A stretch of DNA of 64,000 bases from Streptomyces sp. NBC_01241 (GCF_041435435.1 NZ_CP108494.1:5490501-5554500); one strand, 5' to 3'. Shown: positions 24,049 through 35,130, counted from the stretch's first letter. Translations and numbers: made by a program. The notes: generated from the letters alone by a model not told the origin.

Positions 24049-25578
24049 ATGAGGCGCACGAAGCACAGACTCCGCTGTACGGTCGCGGCCGCCGCGGCCA
24101 TGGCGGCGGCACTCGGCGGTATGGCCGCCGCCGCGGGACCGGCCGGCGCGGCGGACCGGTCCGCTACCACCACTACCGCATCCACCCCCCTGTCGCCCGA
24201 GCTGGAGACCATCCGCGCCGCCGAAGCCACCCGGCTGTACGGCGACCCGGCCGAGCGCCCGCTCGCCGACCGCAAGACGGGACTGATCTCGCTCGGCGAC
24301 AGCGAGATCTCCGGCGAGGGCGTCGGCACGTACGAGGCGGGCACCAACGGCCCCGACAACTGGTGCCACCGCTCGCCCGACTCCGCCATCCACCGCACCG
24401 GAATCCCGGCCGACGTCACGTACAACGTCTCCTGCTCCGGCGCGTATACCGGCAACATCGTGATCGGCGGATCGAAGCAGTACGCCGACGAACTCGTGCA
24501 GAGCGACAACCTCGCCATCAAGGCCCGCAACACCCGCATCAAGATGATCGTGCTGGTCGCGGGCGCCAATGACGACCTCCAGTTCGGCCCGGTCATGACG
24601 GACTGCGTCACGCGCTGGGTGCTCTCCCAGGGCACCTGCCAGCCGAAGTACGAGGGCGGCTGGCAGGCGCGCGTCGACGGACTCGTCCCCAAGGTCGAGA
24701 AGACGGTGCGCGATCTGAGGACCGTCATGTCCGACGCCGGCTACGGCAACGGCGACTACAAGCTCGTCGTCATGGGCTACCCGAGCCCGATCGGCCCGGA
24801 CTTCTACGACAACCCGAACTTCCCCGGCAAGCTTCCCGGCGGCTGCGCCGGATACGACTCCGACGCCGCCTGGGGCCGTAACGTCGCGGTGCCCGCCTTC
24901 GAACGCGGCATGCGCAAGGCCGCCGCCGACACCGGGGCCGTCTACCTCGACAACTCCCGGCTCTTCCACGGTCACGAGGTCTGCAGCGACGACACCTGGG
25001 CCCGCGGCCTCTACATCGACCTGTCGAACTTCCCGCCGGACTCCAACTCCGTCCGGCAGTCCTTCCACCCGAACGCGCGCGGCCACGCCGCCTTCGCCTC
25101 CTGCCTCACCCAGATCTACAACTCCTCCCTGCGCGAGGCGGGCTGCGCCGACCCGGCCAGCACCGGACAGCCGGTGCTCCAGGCCACGGCATGGGACGAC
25201 GCCTTCAAGCCCCTGAAGAACGAGGCCACGGGCACCTGCGTGGACGTTCCCGCCTCGGTGACCCGCAACAACACACAGATCGGCGGCTGGGACTGCCACG
25301 GCGGCCGCAACCAGGGCTGGTGGTACGACTCCGGCACGAAGACCATCCGTACGGAACTGAGTCACGACCGGTGCCTGGACGTGCCGGGCGCGGACTACAA
25401 GGCGGGCGCCACGCTCATCCTGTGGAACTGCTCGGGTGCGGCCAACCAGCAGTTCGTCAAGCAGTCGGGCACGATACGCCCGGCGGCCTCGACCGGACTG
25501 TGTCTGACGCTCGCGGCGGCCAAGGACCCGCTCAAGCTGCAGAACTGCGACGGCGGCGCGAACCAGCGATTCGCGTAA
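24049..25578 (+). CDS. secreted SGNH/GDSL hydrolase with C-terminal ricin-type lectin domain
   Basis: 509 residues. The signal peptide (1-34) ends in AGPAGAA. An SGNH esterase/lipase domain (about 75-365) has the nucleophile Ser85 in SLGDSEISGEG, an Asn in AGANDDL, and the catalytic pair in QSFHPNARGHAAF. A ricin B-type beta-trefoil carbohydrate-binding domain (about 380-509) shows repeated QxW-like ends NQGWW, NQQFV and NQRFA and paired cysteines. It probably deacylates a polysaccharide or lipid outside the cell. The RBS GGGGAGA precedes ATG 24049. A strong terminator follows. Confidence 0.92.
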   Translation: MRRTKHRLRCTVAAAAAMAAALGGMAAAAGPAGAADRSATTTTASTPLSPELETIRAAEATRLYGDPAERPLADRKTGLISLGDSEISGEGVGTYEAGTNGPDNWCHRSPDSAIHRTGIPADVTYNVSCSGAYTGNIVIGGSKQYADELVQSDNLAIKARNTRIKMIVLVAGANDDLQFGPVMTDCVTRWVLSQGTCQPKYEGGWQARVDGLVPKVEKTVRDLRTVMSDAGYGNGDYKLVVMGYPSPIGPDFYDNPNFPGKLPGGCAGYDSDAAWGRNVAVPAFERGMRKAAADTGAVYLDNSRLFHGHEVCSDDTWARGLYIDLSNFPPDSNSVRQSFHPNARGHAAFASCLTQIYNSSLREAGCADPASTGQPVLQATAWDDAFKPLKNEATGTCVDVPASVTRNNTQIGGWDCHGGRNQGWWYDSGTKTIRTELSHDRCLDVPGADYKAGATLILWNCSGAANQQFVKQSGTIRPAASTGLCLTLAAAKDPLKLQNCDGGANQRFA

Positions 25579-25593
25579 CTGCGTCATACGGAA

Positions 25594-25640
25594 CGGGGCG
25601 GGGCGGCCCGGGCGTTCGTGACCCGGGCCGCCCCGCCCCG
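25594..25640. terminator. bidirectional terminator
   Basis: Perfect 19-bp stem (25594-25612 with 25622-25640), 9-nt loop, between the convergent SGNH hydrolase and M18 aminopeptidase genes. Confidence 0.9.
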
Positions 25641-25656
25641 CACTCCCGGCCGTACT

Positions 25657-26958
25657 TCAGCCGGACGTCACGAACGCGCCCAGGACGGCGGCCAGGTGGC
25701 CGGGGTCCGCGGCCCCGCACAGCTCGCGCGCGGAGTGCATGGACAGCCCCGGCACCCCCACGTCGACCGTCGGCACACCCAGCCGGGCCGCGGTGAGCGG
25801 GCCGATCGAGGTGCCGCACGGCATCGCGTTGTTGGAGACGAACGGCTGCCACGGCGCCGCCGCCCGCTCGCACGCGGCCGCGAACACCGCCATGCCGGTG
25901 CTGTCGGTGGCGTACCGCTGGTTGACGTTGACCTTGACCGTGGCGCCGTCGTTGGGCAGCGGGTGGTGGCCCGGGTCGTGCCGTTCCGCGTAGTTGGGGT
26001 GGACCGCGTGCGCCATGTCGGCGGAGACGCAGAAGGAACCGGACAGGGCACGGGACCAGTCCTCGGGGCTGCCGCCGCGCGCGGTGACCGAGCGGCCGAG
26101 GACCCGTTCCAGCAGCGGGCTCTGCGCACCGGTGTGCGAACCGCTGCCGACCTCCTCGTGGTCGAAGGCCGCCAGGACGGGGACGTACGAGGGCTCCTGC
26201 GCCGCGGTCGCCGCACCCGCCAGAGCCGTGACGCCGGCGTGCACCGACACCAGATTGTCCAGCCGCGCGGACACCACGAACTCCCGGTCCGCGCCGAGAT
26301 ACCCGGGCGGCTGGATGTCATGGAGCATCAGGTCCCAGCCGAGGACATCCGCCCTCTCCACCTCCGCGGCCTCCGCGACCCGGCGCAGCAACGCGCCCTC
26401 CTCGGGCGCCCCGAGCGCCCACAGTGGGGCGAGATGGCGCTGCCGGTCGAGGGCGAGCCCCTCATTGACCGTGCGGTCCAGGTGGATGGCCAACTGGGGC
26501 ACCCGCAACAGCGGTTCGTCGATCTGGACCAGCCGGGACCCGACGCCGCCGCCGGGGCCGCGCAGCGCCAGCCGCCCGGAGATGCCGAGATCGCGGTCGA
26601 GCCAGGTGTTCAGCGGCACGCCGCCGTAGACCTCCACGGCGACCTGCCGCCAGCCCGCGGACCCGGTGTCGGGGGTGGGCTTGACCCGTAGATTCGGGGA
26701 GTCGGTGTGGGTGCCGACGATCCGGAACGGGGTGTGGGCCGGGGCGCCCTCGGGGACGTACCAGGCGATCAGGGCGCCGTCGCGGGCGACGAAGCTGCCG
26801 CCGGTCGTGCCCGTCCAGTCGGCCGTGCCGTGCAGTTCACGGAAGCCGGCCTTCTCCAGGCGCTGGGCGGCGCTCGCCACCGCGTGGTACGGGGAAGGGC
26901 TGGCCCTGATGAACGACAGCAGGTCGTCGGCGTGGCTGCGGTGGGGAAGCGGCGTCAT
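25657..26958 (-). CDS. M18 family aminopeptidase
   Basis: A 433-residue dinuclear-zinc aminopeptidase of the aspartyl aminopeptidase family. The metal-binding and catalytic blocks are visible: IVGTHTDSPNLRVKP (first zinc His and Asp), FDHEEVGSGSHTGAQSP (catalytic and zinc-bridging Glu residues), SADMAHAVHPNY (Asp ligand) and the C-terminal GVPGLSMHSARE (His ligand). It is cytoplasmic and has no signal peptide. It removes N-terminal acidic or neutral residues in peptide turnover. Confidence 0.93.
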   Translation of the reverse strand: MTPLPHRSHADDLLSFIRASPSPYHAVASAAQRLEKAGFRELHGTADWTGTTGGSFVARDGALIAWYVPEGAPAHTPFRIVGTHTDSPNLRVKPTPDTGSAGWRQVAVEVYGGVPLNTWLDRDLGISGRLALRGPGGGVGSRLVQIDEPLLRVPQLAIHLDRTVNEGLALDRQRHLAPLWALGAPEEGALLRRVAEAAEVERADVLGWDLMLHDIQPPGYLGADREFVVSARLDNLVSVHAGVTALAGAATAAQEPSYVPVLAAFDHEEVGSGSHTGAQSPLLERVLGRSVTARGGSPEDWSRALSGSFCVSADMAHAVHPNYAERHDPGHHPLPNDGATVKVNVNQRYATDSTGMAVFAAACERAAAPWQPFVSNNAMPCGTSIGPLTAARLGVPTVDVGVPGLSMHSARELCGAADPGHLAAVLGAFVTSG

Positions 26959-27581
26959 ACGGCGTCCGCCTTTCCGGTGTTCGACGGTAAGAGTGAGGGT
27001 GGATCAGTGGGGGGTGGCGGCTGATTCCTGGTTCCCAAGGCGGTTTCCCGGGTCCCCGGGGAGGTGGAGTGCTTCGGTACGTCAGGAACGTTCGACAATC
27101 CACCGCAGCAGCGCGGCGCGGTGCAAGCCCGCGGCGCGCCCCGCTGCGCGAAAGCTGCGGTGCCGCAGCGGCCCCGGGATCCGGGCCGGTGGTACCGGCC
27201 GCGCCTCCGCGCCGGGCGTGCCGCTGCGGGGCCGGGCGGCCGGTCGCGTAAGGAGCGCCCGAAGATTGGCTGAATACCGTCGTAGGTGAACCCTCACGGC
27301 ACCGGCCTGCCACTATCGGCGCCGGAGCGGTGAGCGGGAGTCCGGTCGCGCCCGCGCACCCCCGACACCCGGATCAGGAACACCACGGAGATCACGATGG
27401 CCACCCCGTGCGACCGGGCGACTACGGTCGGCGGGCTGTGGCCGTCGAGCGCCGCCGCGGCCAGGATCATGCCGACGCCGAACCCGAGGTTCAGTGACGC
27501 GGAACGGAGCGGGGCGTCCCGGCCGATGAAACGTGACCGGAACGCCCCGCGAGAACCGTGGCTACGGGAGGGACTGCCCCG
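26959..27581. other. intergenic region between M18 aminopeptidase and class I fumarase genes
   Basis: 623 bp with no intact gene. The half near fumA holds a transporter remnant (listed separately). In the other half, minus-strand frames around 27082-27297 are Arg/Ala-rich without recognisable homology. The promoter of the aminopeptidase gene must lie within the first 150 bp. Confidence 0.55.
27291..27563 (-). pseudogene. remnant of a major facilitator superfamily transporter
   Basis: On the minus strand a frame open from a TAG near 27564 to a TGA near 27291 reads FRSRFIGRDAPLRSASLNLG, then GFGVGMILAAAALDG and VVFLIRV. This resembles the middle loop and a following helix pair of drug-efflux MFS proteins (LRSxxNxGxGxG...). 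There is no start codon or RBS, and only about 80 residues of a family normally near 400. It is a decayed fragment squeezed beside the class I fumarase gene. Confidence 0.4.
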
Positions 27582-29249
<1,668 letters not shown>

Positions 29250-29456
29250 TACGGCCATTCCTCACTCGGCAGACGGCGGCTGCCCTCCCTTGGGCAGCGC
29301 ACCCACCAGAGTAGAACGCCGCACGGACACCGGAGCTGTGAGGTAGGGCTCAGTCCGCAGTCCGCCGTCCGTGCGGGGGGTGGCGGCGCGGGGGCGACAC
29401 GGCGGAGGCGGGGCGGGGGCTAGTCGCGATCTATCGCGTTTGGGTACGCTGGGCCG

Positions 29457-30125
29457 GTGGACCTCGAAAAGCACCCCCAGCAGCCCGTAGCCCCGGCAGA
29501 GCCGGCCGGTATCCGCGCCTCCGACGCGGACCGCGACCGGATCGCGGACATCCTGCGCGAGGCCATGGCCGAGGGCCGGCTCACCGCCGAGGAACACGCC
29601 GAGCGGGTCGACGCGGTCTACCGCGCCAAGACCGTCGGCGAGCTCGAACCGCTGGTACGGGATCTGCCCGACCCGTCGGGCGCCTCCCGCCCGGCCGCCG
29701 CGGCCGACGTGCATGGCCAGGCGAGCCCGACGGGCCCCGCCGAGAACCTGGTGGCGATCTTCAGCAGCTCCACCCGCAAGGGCCGTTGGCGGGTCGGCGG
29801 CCGTACGAACGCCTTCGCGCTCTTCGGCAGTGTGGAGATCGATCTGACCGAGGCGCTTTTCGGCCAGAGACTCACGGTCGTCAACGCGACGTCCATCTTC
29901 GGAAGCGTCGAGATCAAGGTCCCCGAGAACATCTCGCTGCGCGGCAGCGGCACGGGCGTCTTCGGTAATTTCGAAGTCGCGACACTGGAATCCGCCGACC
30001 CCGAAGCGCCCGTGGTCGTCGTCAATGGCTATTCGGTGTTCGGCAGCGTCGAGGCGAAGCCCAAGCGCGGGAAGTTCATCGCGGATCTCCAGAACCGGCT
30101 GCGCAAATACTTCGACCAGGGGTGA
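29457..30125 (+). CDS. DUF1707 and LiaF-like domain protein
   Basis: 222 residues; the start is GTG at 29457. The N-terminal DUF1707 (residues 20-70, IRASDADRDRIADILREAMAEGRLTAEEHAERVDAVYRAKTVGELEPLVRDLP) is an SHOCT-like helical module. A beta-rich C-terminal half of repeated FGSVEI/FGNFEV strands (about 115-205) resembles the LiaF/DUF2154 toastrack domain. There is no membrane segment. The function is unknown; LiaF-like domains often act in envelope-stress sensing. It is a stable neighbour of glpX/whiB-like genes in Streptomyces as I recall. Confidence 0.88.
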   Translation: MDLEKHPQQPVAPAEPAGIRASDADRDRIADILREAMAEGRLTAEEHAERVDAVYRAKTVGELEPLVRDLPDPSGASRPAAAADVHGQASPTGPAENLVAIFSSSTRKGRWRVGGRTNAFALFGSVEIDLTEALFGQRLTVVNATSIFGSVEIKVPENISLRGSGTGVFGNFEVATLESADPEAPVVVVNGYSVFGSVEAKPKRGKFIADLQNRLRKYFDQG

Positions 30126-30313
30126 AGTGGTCCGCCCTTCCCCTCCCTCCTGCTTCCTTCCTTCCTCCTTCGAAAACAAGCCAAATTCCTGATCGCACGC
30201 AATGGCGCCGCCCGGAACCGGGGCCACGCAGTGCATAGGCACACGCACAGCGGGTAGGGACTGCTGCATCGTCTCTCGCTCGCGAAGCCGTAAGCCGTCG
30301 TCAGGAGTAGACC

Positions 30314-30697
30314 GTGCTGCAACTGCCGCATCAGCCCCTGCAGGTCGCCGCCGTCCCTCCCCAGCGCATCCCCGCTCGGGAGGACCAGGCAGGCCCCTGG
30401 CACTCGGAGGCGGTGTGCCGCCGGGACGAGGCCGGGCTGTTCTTCGCCCCGTCGAAGGAGCCGACTGCTGCCAGACTTGCGCGCGAGGAGTCCGCGAAGC
30501 GGGTCTGCGCGCGCTGTCCGGTGATGGTCGAATGCCAGGAACACGCCCTTATACAGCCGGAACCGTACGGGGTGTGGGGCGGCCTCACCGCCGCCGAACG
30601 CCGTGTGGTGCTCGCCCGTCGCAGACGGCGCGAGATGGAACTCAAGGCATCATCCGCATCCTCCGGCGCGACGGGCCGCATCGCGGCGGCGGGCTGA
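30314..30697 (+). CDS. WhiB-family iron-sulfur transcription regulator
   Basis: 127 residues. The start is GTG at 30314 with RBS AGGAG. The four cluster-binding cysteines are Cys35, Cys65, Cys68 and Cys74 (C-x29-C-x2-C-x5-C). The beta-turn GVWGG lies at 86-90, followed by the basic helix RRVVLARRRRR for DNA binding. WhiB-like proteins bind [4Fe-4S] or [2Fe-2S], contact region 4 of the principal sigma factor and control development or stress genes. The unusually long N-terminal extension before the first Cys distinguishes it from WblE-type proteins. Confidence 0.95.
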   Translation: MLQLPHQPLQVAAVPPQRIPAREDQAGPWHSEAVCRRDEAGLFFAPSKEPTAARLAREESAKRVCARCPVMVECQEHALIQPEPYGVWGGLTAAERRVVLARRRRREMELKASSASSGATGRIAAAG

Positions 30698-30904
30698 CCG
30701 GGCGGGCACAGGGGCTGAACCGGCCCGGACTGGGCTGGGCGGGGCTGGACTGGATCGAACCGGACCGGACCGATCGGTCCCTTCGCGCCGTCGTCCGGGT
30801 ACCTCCGTGCGCGCCCGTCCGGCTCCGTGCGCGCCCGTGTTACGTCGCAACGCACCCGTGCCGCGTCCGTCTGCGCCCCGCAGGTCCGTGTACACGTCCG
30901 TACG

Positions 30905-30947
30905 CGCGAAGAGGCGCCCCCACCGCACACGGGGGCGCCTCTTCGCG
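30905..30947. terminator. bidirectional terminator between whiB-like gene and glpX
   Basis: Perfect 17-bp stem (30905-30921 with 30931-30947), 9-nt loop, between convergent genes. Low-complexity CCGTxCG-rich DNA precedes it (about 30720-30900). Confidence 0.88.
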
Positions 30948-30974
30948 TTCCTCTCCCCGGACCCGGGGCGGGGG

Positions 30975-32006
30975 CTACTTCGCCCGGTCGAAGTCGATCG
31001 CGCTGTAGGCGCGCAGCTTCGACAGCCGGTGCGTCGAGTCGATCTTCCGGATGGTGCCGGACTTGGACCGCATGACGATCGACTCGGTGGTCGCCGTCTC
31101 CGCGCGGTACCGCACACCGCGCATCAGCTCACCGTCCGTGATGCCGGTCGCGACGAAGAACACGTTGTCGCCGCTGACCAGGTCGTCGGTGGACAGCACC
31201 CGGTCCAGGTCGTGCCCGGCGTCCAGCGCGCGCTGCCGCTCGGCCTCGTCCTTCGGCCAGAGCTTGCCCTGGATGACACCGCCGAGGCACTTTATGGCGC
31301 AGGCCGAGATGATGCCCTCGGGGGTGCCGCCGATGCCCATGAGGAGGTCGACGCCGGTCCCCTCGCGGGCGGCCATGATCGAGCCCGCGACATCGCCGTC
31401 GGAGATGAACTTGATCCGGGCGCCGGTCTCCCGGATCTCCTTGACGATGCCGTCGTGGCGGGGGCGGTCGAGGATGACGACGGTGACGTCCTCCGGGGCG
31501 GAGTTCTTCGCCTTCGCGACCCGGCGGATGTTCACCGAGACGGGCGCATTGATGTCGACGAAGTCGGCGGCCTCGGGGCCGGTGACCAGCTTGTCCATGT
31601 AGAAGACCGCGGACGGGTCGAACATGGCGCCGCGGTCGGCGGCGGCCAGCACGGCGATCGCGTTCGGCATGCCCTTCGCGTTCAGGGTCGTACCGTCGAT
31701 CGGGTCGACCGCGATGTCGACCTCCGGGCCGGTGCCGTCACCGACGCGCTCGCCGTTGAACAGCATGGGGGCTTCGTCCTTCTCGCCCTCGCCGATGACG
31801 ACGACGCCGTTCATCGAGACGGTGGAGACGAGGGTCCGCATGGCCTTCACGGCGGCGCCGTCGGCGCCGATCTTGTCGCCGCGACCGACCCAGCGCCCTG
31901 CTGCCATGGCGGCGGCCTCGGTGACCCGGACCAACTCCAGGGCGAGGTTGCGGTCGGGGGCCTCCGGAGAGACCTCTAGCTGGGACGGCAGATGATGCTC
32001 GGACAT
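30975..32006 (-). CDS. glpX: class II fructose-1,6-bisphosphatase
   Basis: A 343-residue GlpX-type enzyme that hydrolyses fructose 1,6-bisphosphate to fructose 6-phosphate, the committing step of gluconeogenesis. The metal/phosphate motifs are IGEGEKDEAPM (Glu residues), DIAVDPIDGTT (Asp-Pro-Ile-Asp-Gly-Thr, the Li+-sensitive phosphatase motif), DRPRHDGIVKEIR and MGIGGTPEGIISACA. It is normally the main gluconeogenic FBPase of actinobacteria. It is adjacent to DUF4245, as in mycobacteria. Confidence 0.96.
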   Translation of the reverse strand: MSEHHLPSQLEVSPEAPDRNLALELVRVTEAAAMAAGRWVGRGDKIGADGAAVKAMRTLVSTVSMNGVVVIGEGEKDEAPMLFNGERVGDGTGPEVDIAVDPIDGTTLNAKGMPNAIAVLAAADRGAMFDPSAVFYMDKLVTGPEAADFVDINAPVSVNIRRVAKAKNSAPEDVTVVILDRPRHDGIVKEIRETGARIKFISDGDVAGSIMAAREGTGVDLLMGIGGTPEGIISACAIKCLGGVIQGKLWPKDEAERQRALDAGHDLDRVLSTDDLVSGDNVFFVATGITDGELMRGVRYRAETATTESIVMRSKSGTIRKIDSTHRLSKLRAYSAIDFDRAK

Positions 32007-32148
32007 CGGAGCGCACCTTTCTGTACGGCGACGACCGGAAGAGGGTGCTCTGACTCTATCGTCAGGTCGACAAAATGAGCAGGCCGGGTCACGTATGAGC
32101 GGGCTGCCCCCGGGTCGGACCCGTCAGGCCTAATGCGACCATGGACCC

Positions 32149-32667
32149 GTGGCTAGCAAGCGAGGCAAGCAGACAGTGCGGGACATGTTCCTGTCGATGG
32201 CGGTGATCTCCGCTGCGGCGGGGCTCGTTTACATCTTCGTTCCGCACGACGAGAACGCCAACCCGGTCAAGGCGGTCGACTACCGGGTGGAGCTCCTGAC
32301 GGCGCGGCGCGCGGCACCGTACCCGGTAGCCGCTCCGGACGGACTGGCCAAGGACTGGAAGCCGACCTCGGTCCGTTACGACCGCGAGGCCGGCGACAGC
32401 TGGCACCTGGGCTTCCTCGACCCGGAGGGCAAGTACGTCGCGGTGGAGCAGTCCACCTCCCCGACGAAGAAGTACGTGACCGAGGTCAGCCATGACGCCA
32501 AGGACACCGGGCGTACGCAGCAGGTCGCGGGCGAGGCGTGGCAGCACTGGAAGGGCGACAAGTACGACGCCCTCGTGCGCCAGGACAAGGGTGCGACCAC
32601 GGTGGTCACCGGCTCGGCCTCGACGGAGCGGCTGGCCGAGATGGCCGCCGCACTCAAGTCGTCCTGA
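32149..32667 (+). CDS. DUF4245 domain-containing membrane-anchored protein
   Basis: 172 residues; the start is GTG at 32149. A basic N-terminus (ASKRGKQTVRDM) precedes one membrane helix (about 14-31, FLSMAVISAAAGLVYIFV). The extracytoplasmic remainder is DUF4245: WKPTSVRYDREAGDSWHLGFLDPEGKYVAVEQS and the C-terminal VVTGSASTERLAEMAAAL. The function is unknown. The family nearly always lies beside glpX, xseB/xseA and fumarase in actinobacteria, so this gene marks the conserved block. Confidence 0.9.
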   Translation: MASKRGKQTVRDMFLSMAVISAAAGLVYIFVPHDENANPVKAVDYRVELLTARRAAPYPVAAPDGLAKDWKPTSVRYDREAGDSWHLGFLDPEGKYVAVEQSTSPTKKYVTEVSHDAKDTGRTQQVAGEAWQHWKGDKYDALVRQDKGATTVVTGSASTERLAEMAAALKSS

Positions 32668-32692
32668 CGTCCCTGACGCCGTACGCGCACCT

Positions 32693-32742
32693 ACGGATCC
32701 GGCCCTGGAGCAGCACACGTGCTGCTCCAGGGCCGGATCCGT
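32693..32742. terminator. bidirectional terminator, 24-bp perfect stem
   Basis: 32693-32716 pairs perfectly with 32719-32742 around a 2-nt spacer, between the convergent DUF4245 and nitroreductase genes. Confidence 0.9.
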
Positions 32743-32755
32743 ACAGAGGGGGTGA

Positions 32756-33346
32756 TCAGACGGTCGTGACGACCTCGTCGTAGGCGAGACGCGGCAGGCG
32801 CGGGAACCAGGCGTCCTCGCCCGGCTTGCCGATGTTGACGACCATCAGCAACTTGTGGTCGCCGTCCAGGAACTCCTTCTCGATGCCCGCGGCGTCGAGG
32901 CCGGTCATCGGGCCCGCGGCCAGACCGGCGGCGCGGACGCCGATGATGAAGTACGCGGCCTGCAGCGCGGCGTTGAGCGTGGCGGACGACTCGCGGACCG
33001 GGCGCTCGGAGAAGAACGCGTCCTTGGCCTGCGGGAAGTGCGGCAGCAGGGCCGGGAGCTCCTCGTGGAACTCGTTGTCGGCGACCAGGATGGCGACGAG
33101 CGGGGCGGTCCGGGTCTTCGGCTGGTTGCCTTCGGCCATGTGCTTGACGAGGCGCTCGCGGCCCTCGTCGGAGCGGACCAGGATCACGCGCAGCGGCGAC
33201 TGGTTGAAGGCGGTGGGGCCGTACTTGACCAGGTCGTAGATCGCCTGGACCTGCTCCTCGGTCACCGGCTCGTCGGTGAAGGTGTTGGCGGTGCGGGCCT
33301 CACGGAAGAGGAGATCCTGGGCGGCGGGGTCAAGAACGAGCGACAT
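32756..33346 (-). CDS. nitroreductase family protein, malonic semialdehyde reductase (RutE/HadB-like)
   Basis: 196 residues from the ATG at 33346 (MSLVLDPAAQDLLF) with RBS GGAAGG; the longer reading frame upstream is not supported. The FMN-binding nitroreductase fold shows EARTANTFTDEPVTEEQVQAIYDLVKYGPTAFNQSPLRVILVRS (residues 15-60) and the C-terminal GLDAAGIEKEFL...LLMVVNIGKPG. RutE-type enzymes reduce malonic semialdehyde to 3-hydroxypropionate in pyrimidine breakdown. No other rut genes are present, so the specific reaction is uncertain. Confidence 0.88.
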   Translation of the reverse strand: MSLVLDPAAQDLLFREARTANTFTDEPVTEEQVQAIYDLVKYGPTAFNQSPLRVILVRSDEGRERLVKHMAEGNQPKTRTAPLVAILVADNEFHEELPALLPHFPQAKDAFFSERPVRESSATLNAALQAAYFIIGVRAAGLAAGPMTGLDAAGIEKEFLDGDHKLLMVVNIGKPGEDAWFPRLPRLAYDEVVTTV

Positions 33347-33557
33347 GGTGCGTATTACCTTCCGGGCGTGCGGGGGGATCGAGCAACGGCGATCACCGTA
33401 ACGGAGAGGTAGGTTAACTTTCAACTAAAACGGGTGCAGGGTGATCCGTTCCACAGGGCGGCCCACGACGGCCCACAGGGCGGCTCTTTCGCGCCGAGGC
33501 GTACGCCCCCGCCCGGACCGCAGCCACGCACCCCGCCCTGGCCCGTCCAGGGCTGTC

Positions 33558-33833
33558 TCAGCCGTTCTTGTTGCCGCTCTCGTTGCCGGCTGTCTGTTCG
33601 CCGCCGTTCTCCGCGGGCCCCGCCAGGGCCGCGTCCAGCCGTGCGCGCGCGCCTTCGAGCCAGTGCCGGCACACCTTCGCCAGCTCCTCGCCCCGCTCCC
33701 AGAGCGCGAGGGACTCCTCCAGTGTCGTACCGCCCGCTTCCAGGCGGCGTACCACCTCGATCAGCTCGTCACGGGCCTGCTCGTAGCCGAGCGTGCCCGT
33801 GGCACCAGCCGCCGTGGTCCCGTCGTCCGTCAT
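33558..33833 (-). CDS. xseB: exodeoxyribonuclease VII small subunit
   Basis: 91 residues from the ATG at 33833 behind GGTGGA. The core LGYEQARDELIEVVRRLEAGGTTLEESLALWERGEELAKVCRHWLEGARARLDAAL (residues 17-72) is the two-helix hairpin typical of XseB, with the LExGxxxLEESLxLxExG signature. It binds XseA, encoded upstream on the same strand, to form the nuclease that digests single-stranded DNA ends. A 30-residue polar tail (GGEQTAGNESGNKNG) is lineage-specific. Confidence 0.95.
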   Translation of the reverse strand: MTDDGTTAAGATGTLGYEQARDELIEVVRRLEAGGTTLEESLALWERGEELAKVCRHWLEGARARLDAALAGPAENGGEQTAGNESGNKNG

Positions 33834-33918
33834 GCGCTCCACCCTACGTTCCGCCCCGTGAGGAGCCTTCGGCCTCGTCCGTCATCACCTTCGAGGGCTC
33901 CCGCCCCCGGACCCACGC

Positions 33919-35130
33919 TCATTCGCTCACCCGCACCGCGAACTCGCCCCCCGATACCCGCGCCCGCAGGACCTCGCCCACCGGCCCGGCGTCGGCTGGA
34001 GCCCGCACCACATGGCCGTCCGCCCGCTGCAGCACCGCGTACCCGCGCTCCAGCGTCGCCGCGGGGGACAACGCGACCACCCGCGCCCGGGTGTGCGCGA
34101 GCTCCGAGTCCGCCCGGTCCAGCAGATGCCCCAGCACCCGCCGCCCCCGCCCGATCAGCGCGTCGATCTCCGAGGCCCGCTCGTCCACCATCCACAGGGG
34201 ACGCTCCATCGACGGCCGGCCCAACGTGTGCGCCAGCCCCCGCTCTTCCCGGTCCAGCAGCCCCCGTACCGTCCGCAGCGCACGGTCCCGCAACTGCTGC
34301 ACCCGGTCCAGCTCCTCACCCACATCGGGCACGATCTTCTTCGCGGCGTCCGTCGGCGTGGAGGCGCGCAGATCCGCGACCAGGTCGAGCAGCGGGGAGT
34401 CGGGCTCATGACCGATCGCCGACACCACCGGCGTACGGCACGCGGCGACCGTACGGATCAGCTGCTCGTCCGAGAACGGCAGCAGATCCTCCACGCTGCC
34501 GCCACCCCGTGCCACGACGATCACGTCGACGTCCGGAAGGTCGTCCAGCTCCTTCACGGCCTGCACCACCTGATTCACCGCGTGCACCCCCTGCACCGCG
34601 GTGTTGCGCACCTCGAACCGCACCGCGGGCCACCGCCGCCGCGCGTTCTCCAGGACGTCGCGCTCGGCCGCGGAGGCCCGCCCGCAGACCAGCCCGATCA
34701 GCTGCGGCAGGAACGGCAGCGGCTTCTTCCGGTCGAGTGCGAAGAGCCCCTCCGAGGCCAGCGACTTCTTCAGCCGCTCAAGGCGGACCAGCAGCTCACC
34801 GATGCCGACCGGCCGTATCTCCGTGGCCCGCAGGGACAGCTGGCCGCGGGGCGCGTACCACTCGGGCTTGGCAAGGACGACGACCCGCGCCCCCTCCGTC
34901 ACCACATCCGCGATCCGGTCGAAGACCTGGCGGAAGCACGTCACGCTCACCGAGATGTCCTGCGACGGGTCGCGCAGCGTCAGAAACACCACGCCCGCGC
35001 CCGGCCGCCGCGACAACTGCGTGATCTGCCCCTCGACCCAGACCGCCCCGAGCCGGTCGATCCAGCCGCCGATGAGCCGCGACACATCACCGACGGGCAG
35101 CGGAGCTTCCGCGGACGTTTGGAGAGCCAT
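33919..35130 (-). CDS. xseA: exodeoxyribonuclease VII large subunit
   Basis: 403 residues from the ATG at 35130 (MALQTSAEAPLPVGDVSRL); a GTG ten codons earlier is also in frame, and no strong RBS decides. The N-terminal OB-fold DNA-binding domain (about 12-110) includes VEGQITQLSRRPGAGVVFLTLRD. The catalytic domain (about 120-310) contains GLVCGRASAAERDVL, VARGGGSVEDLLPFSDE and SAIGHEPDSPLLDLVADLRASTPTDAA. A coiled-coil and the C-terminal segment follow. It lies 85 bp upstream of xseB and they are probably cotranscribed. Confidence 0.95.
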   Translation of the reverse strand: MALQTSAEAPLPVGDVSRLIGGWIDRLGAVWVEGQITQLSRRPGAGVVFLTLRDPSQDISVSVTCFRQVFDRIADVVTEGARVVVLAKPEWYAPRGQLSLRATEIRPVGIGELLVRLERLKKSLASEGLFALDRKKPLPFLPQLIGLVCGRASAAERDVLENARRRWPAVRFEVRNTAVQGVHAVNQVVQAVKELDDLPDVDVIVVARGGGSVEDLLPFSDEQLIRTVAACRTPVVSAIGHEPDSPLLDLVADLRASTPTDAAKKIVPDVGEELDRVQQLRDRALRTVRGLLDREERGLAHTLGRPSMERPLWMVDERASEIDALIGRGRRVLGHLLDRADSELAHTRARVVALSPAATLERGYAVLQRADGHVVRAPADAGPVGEVLRARVSGGEFAVRVSE

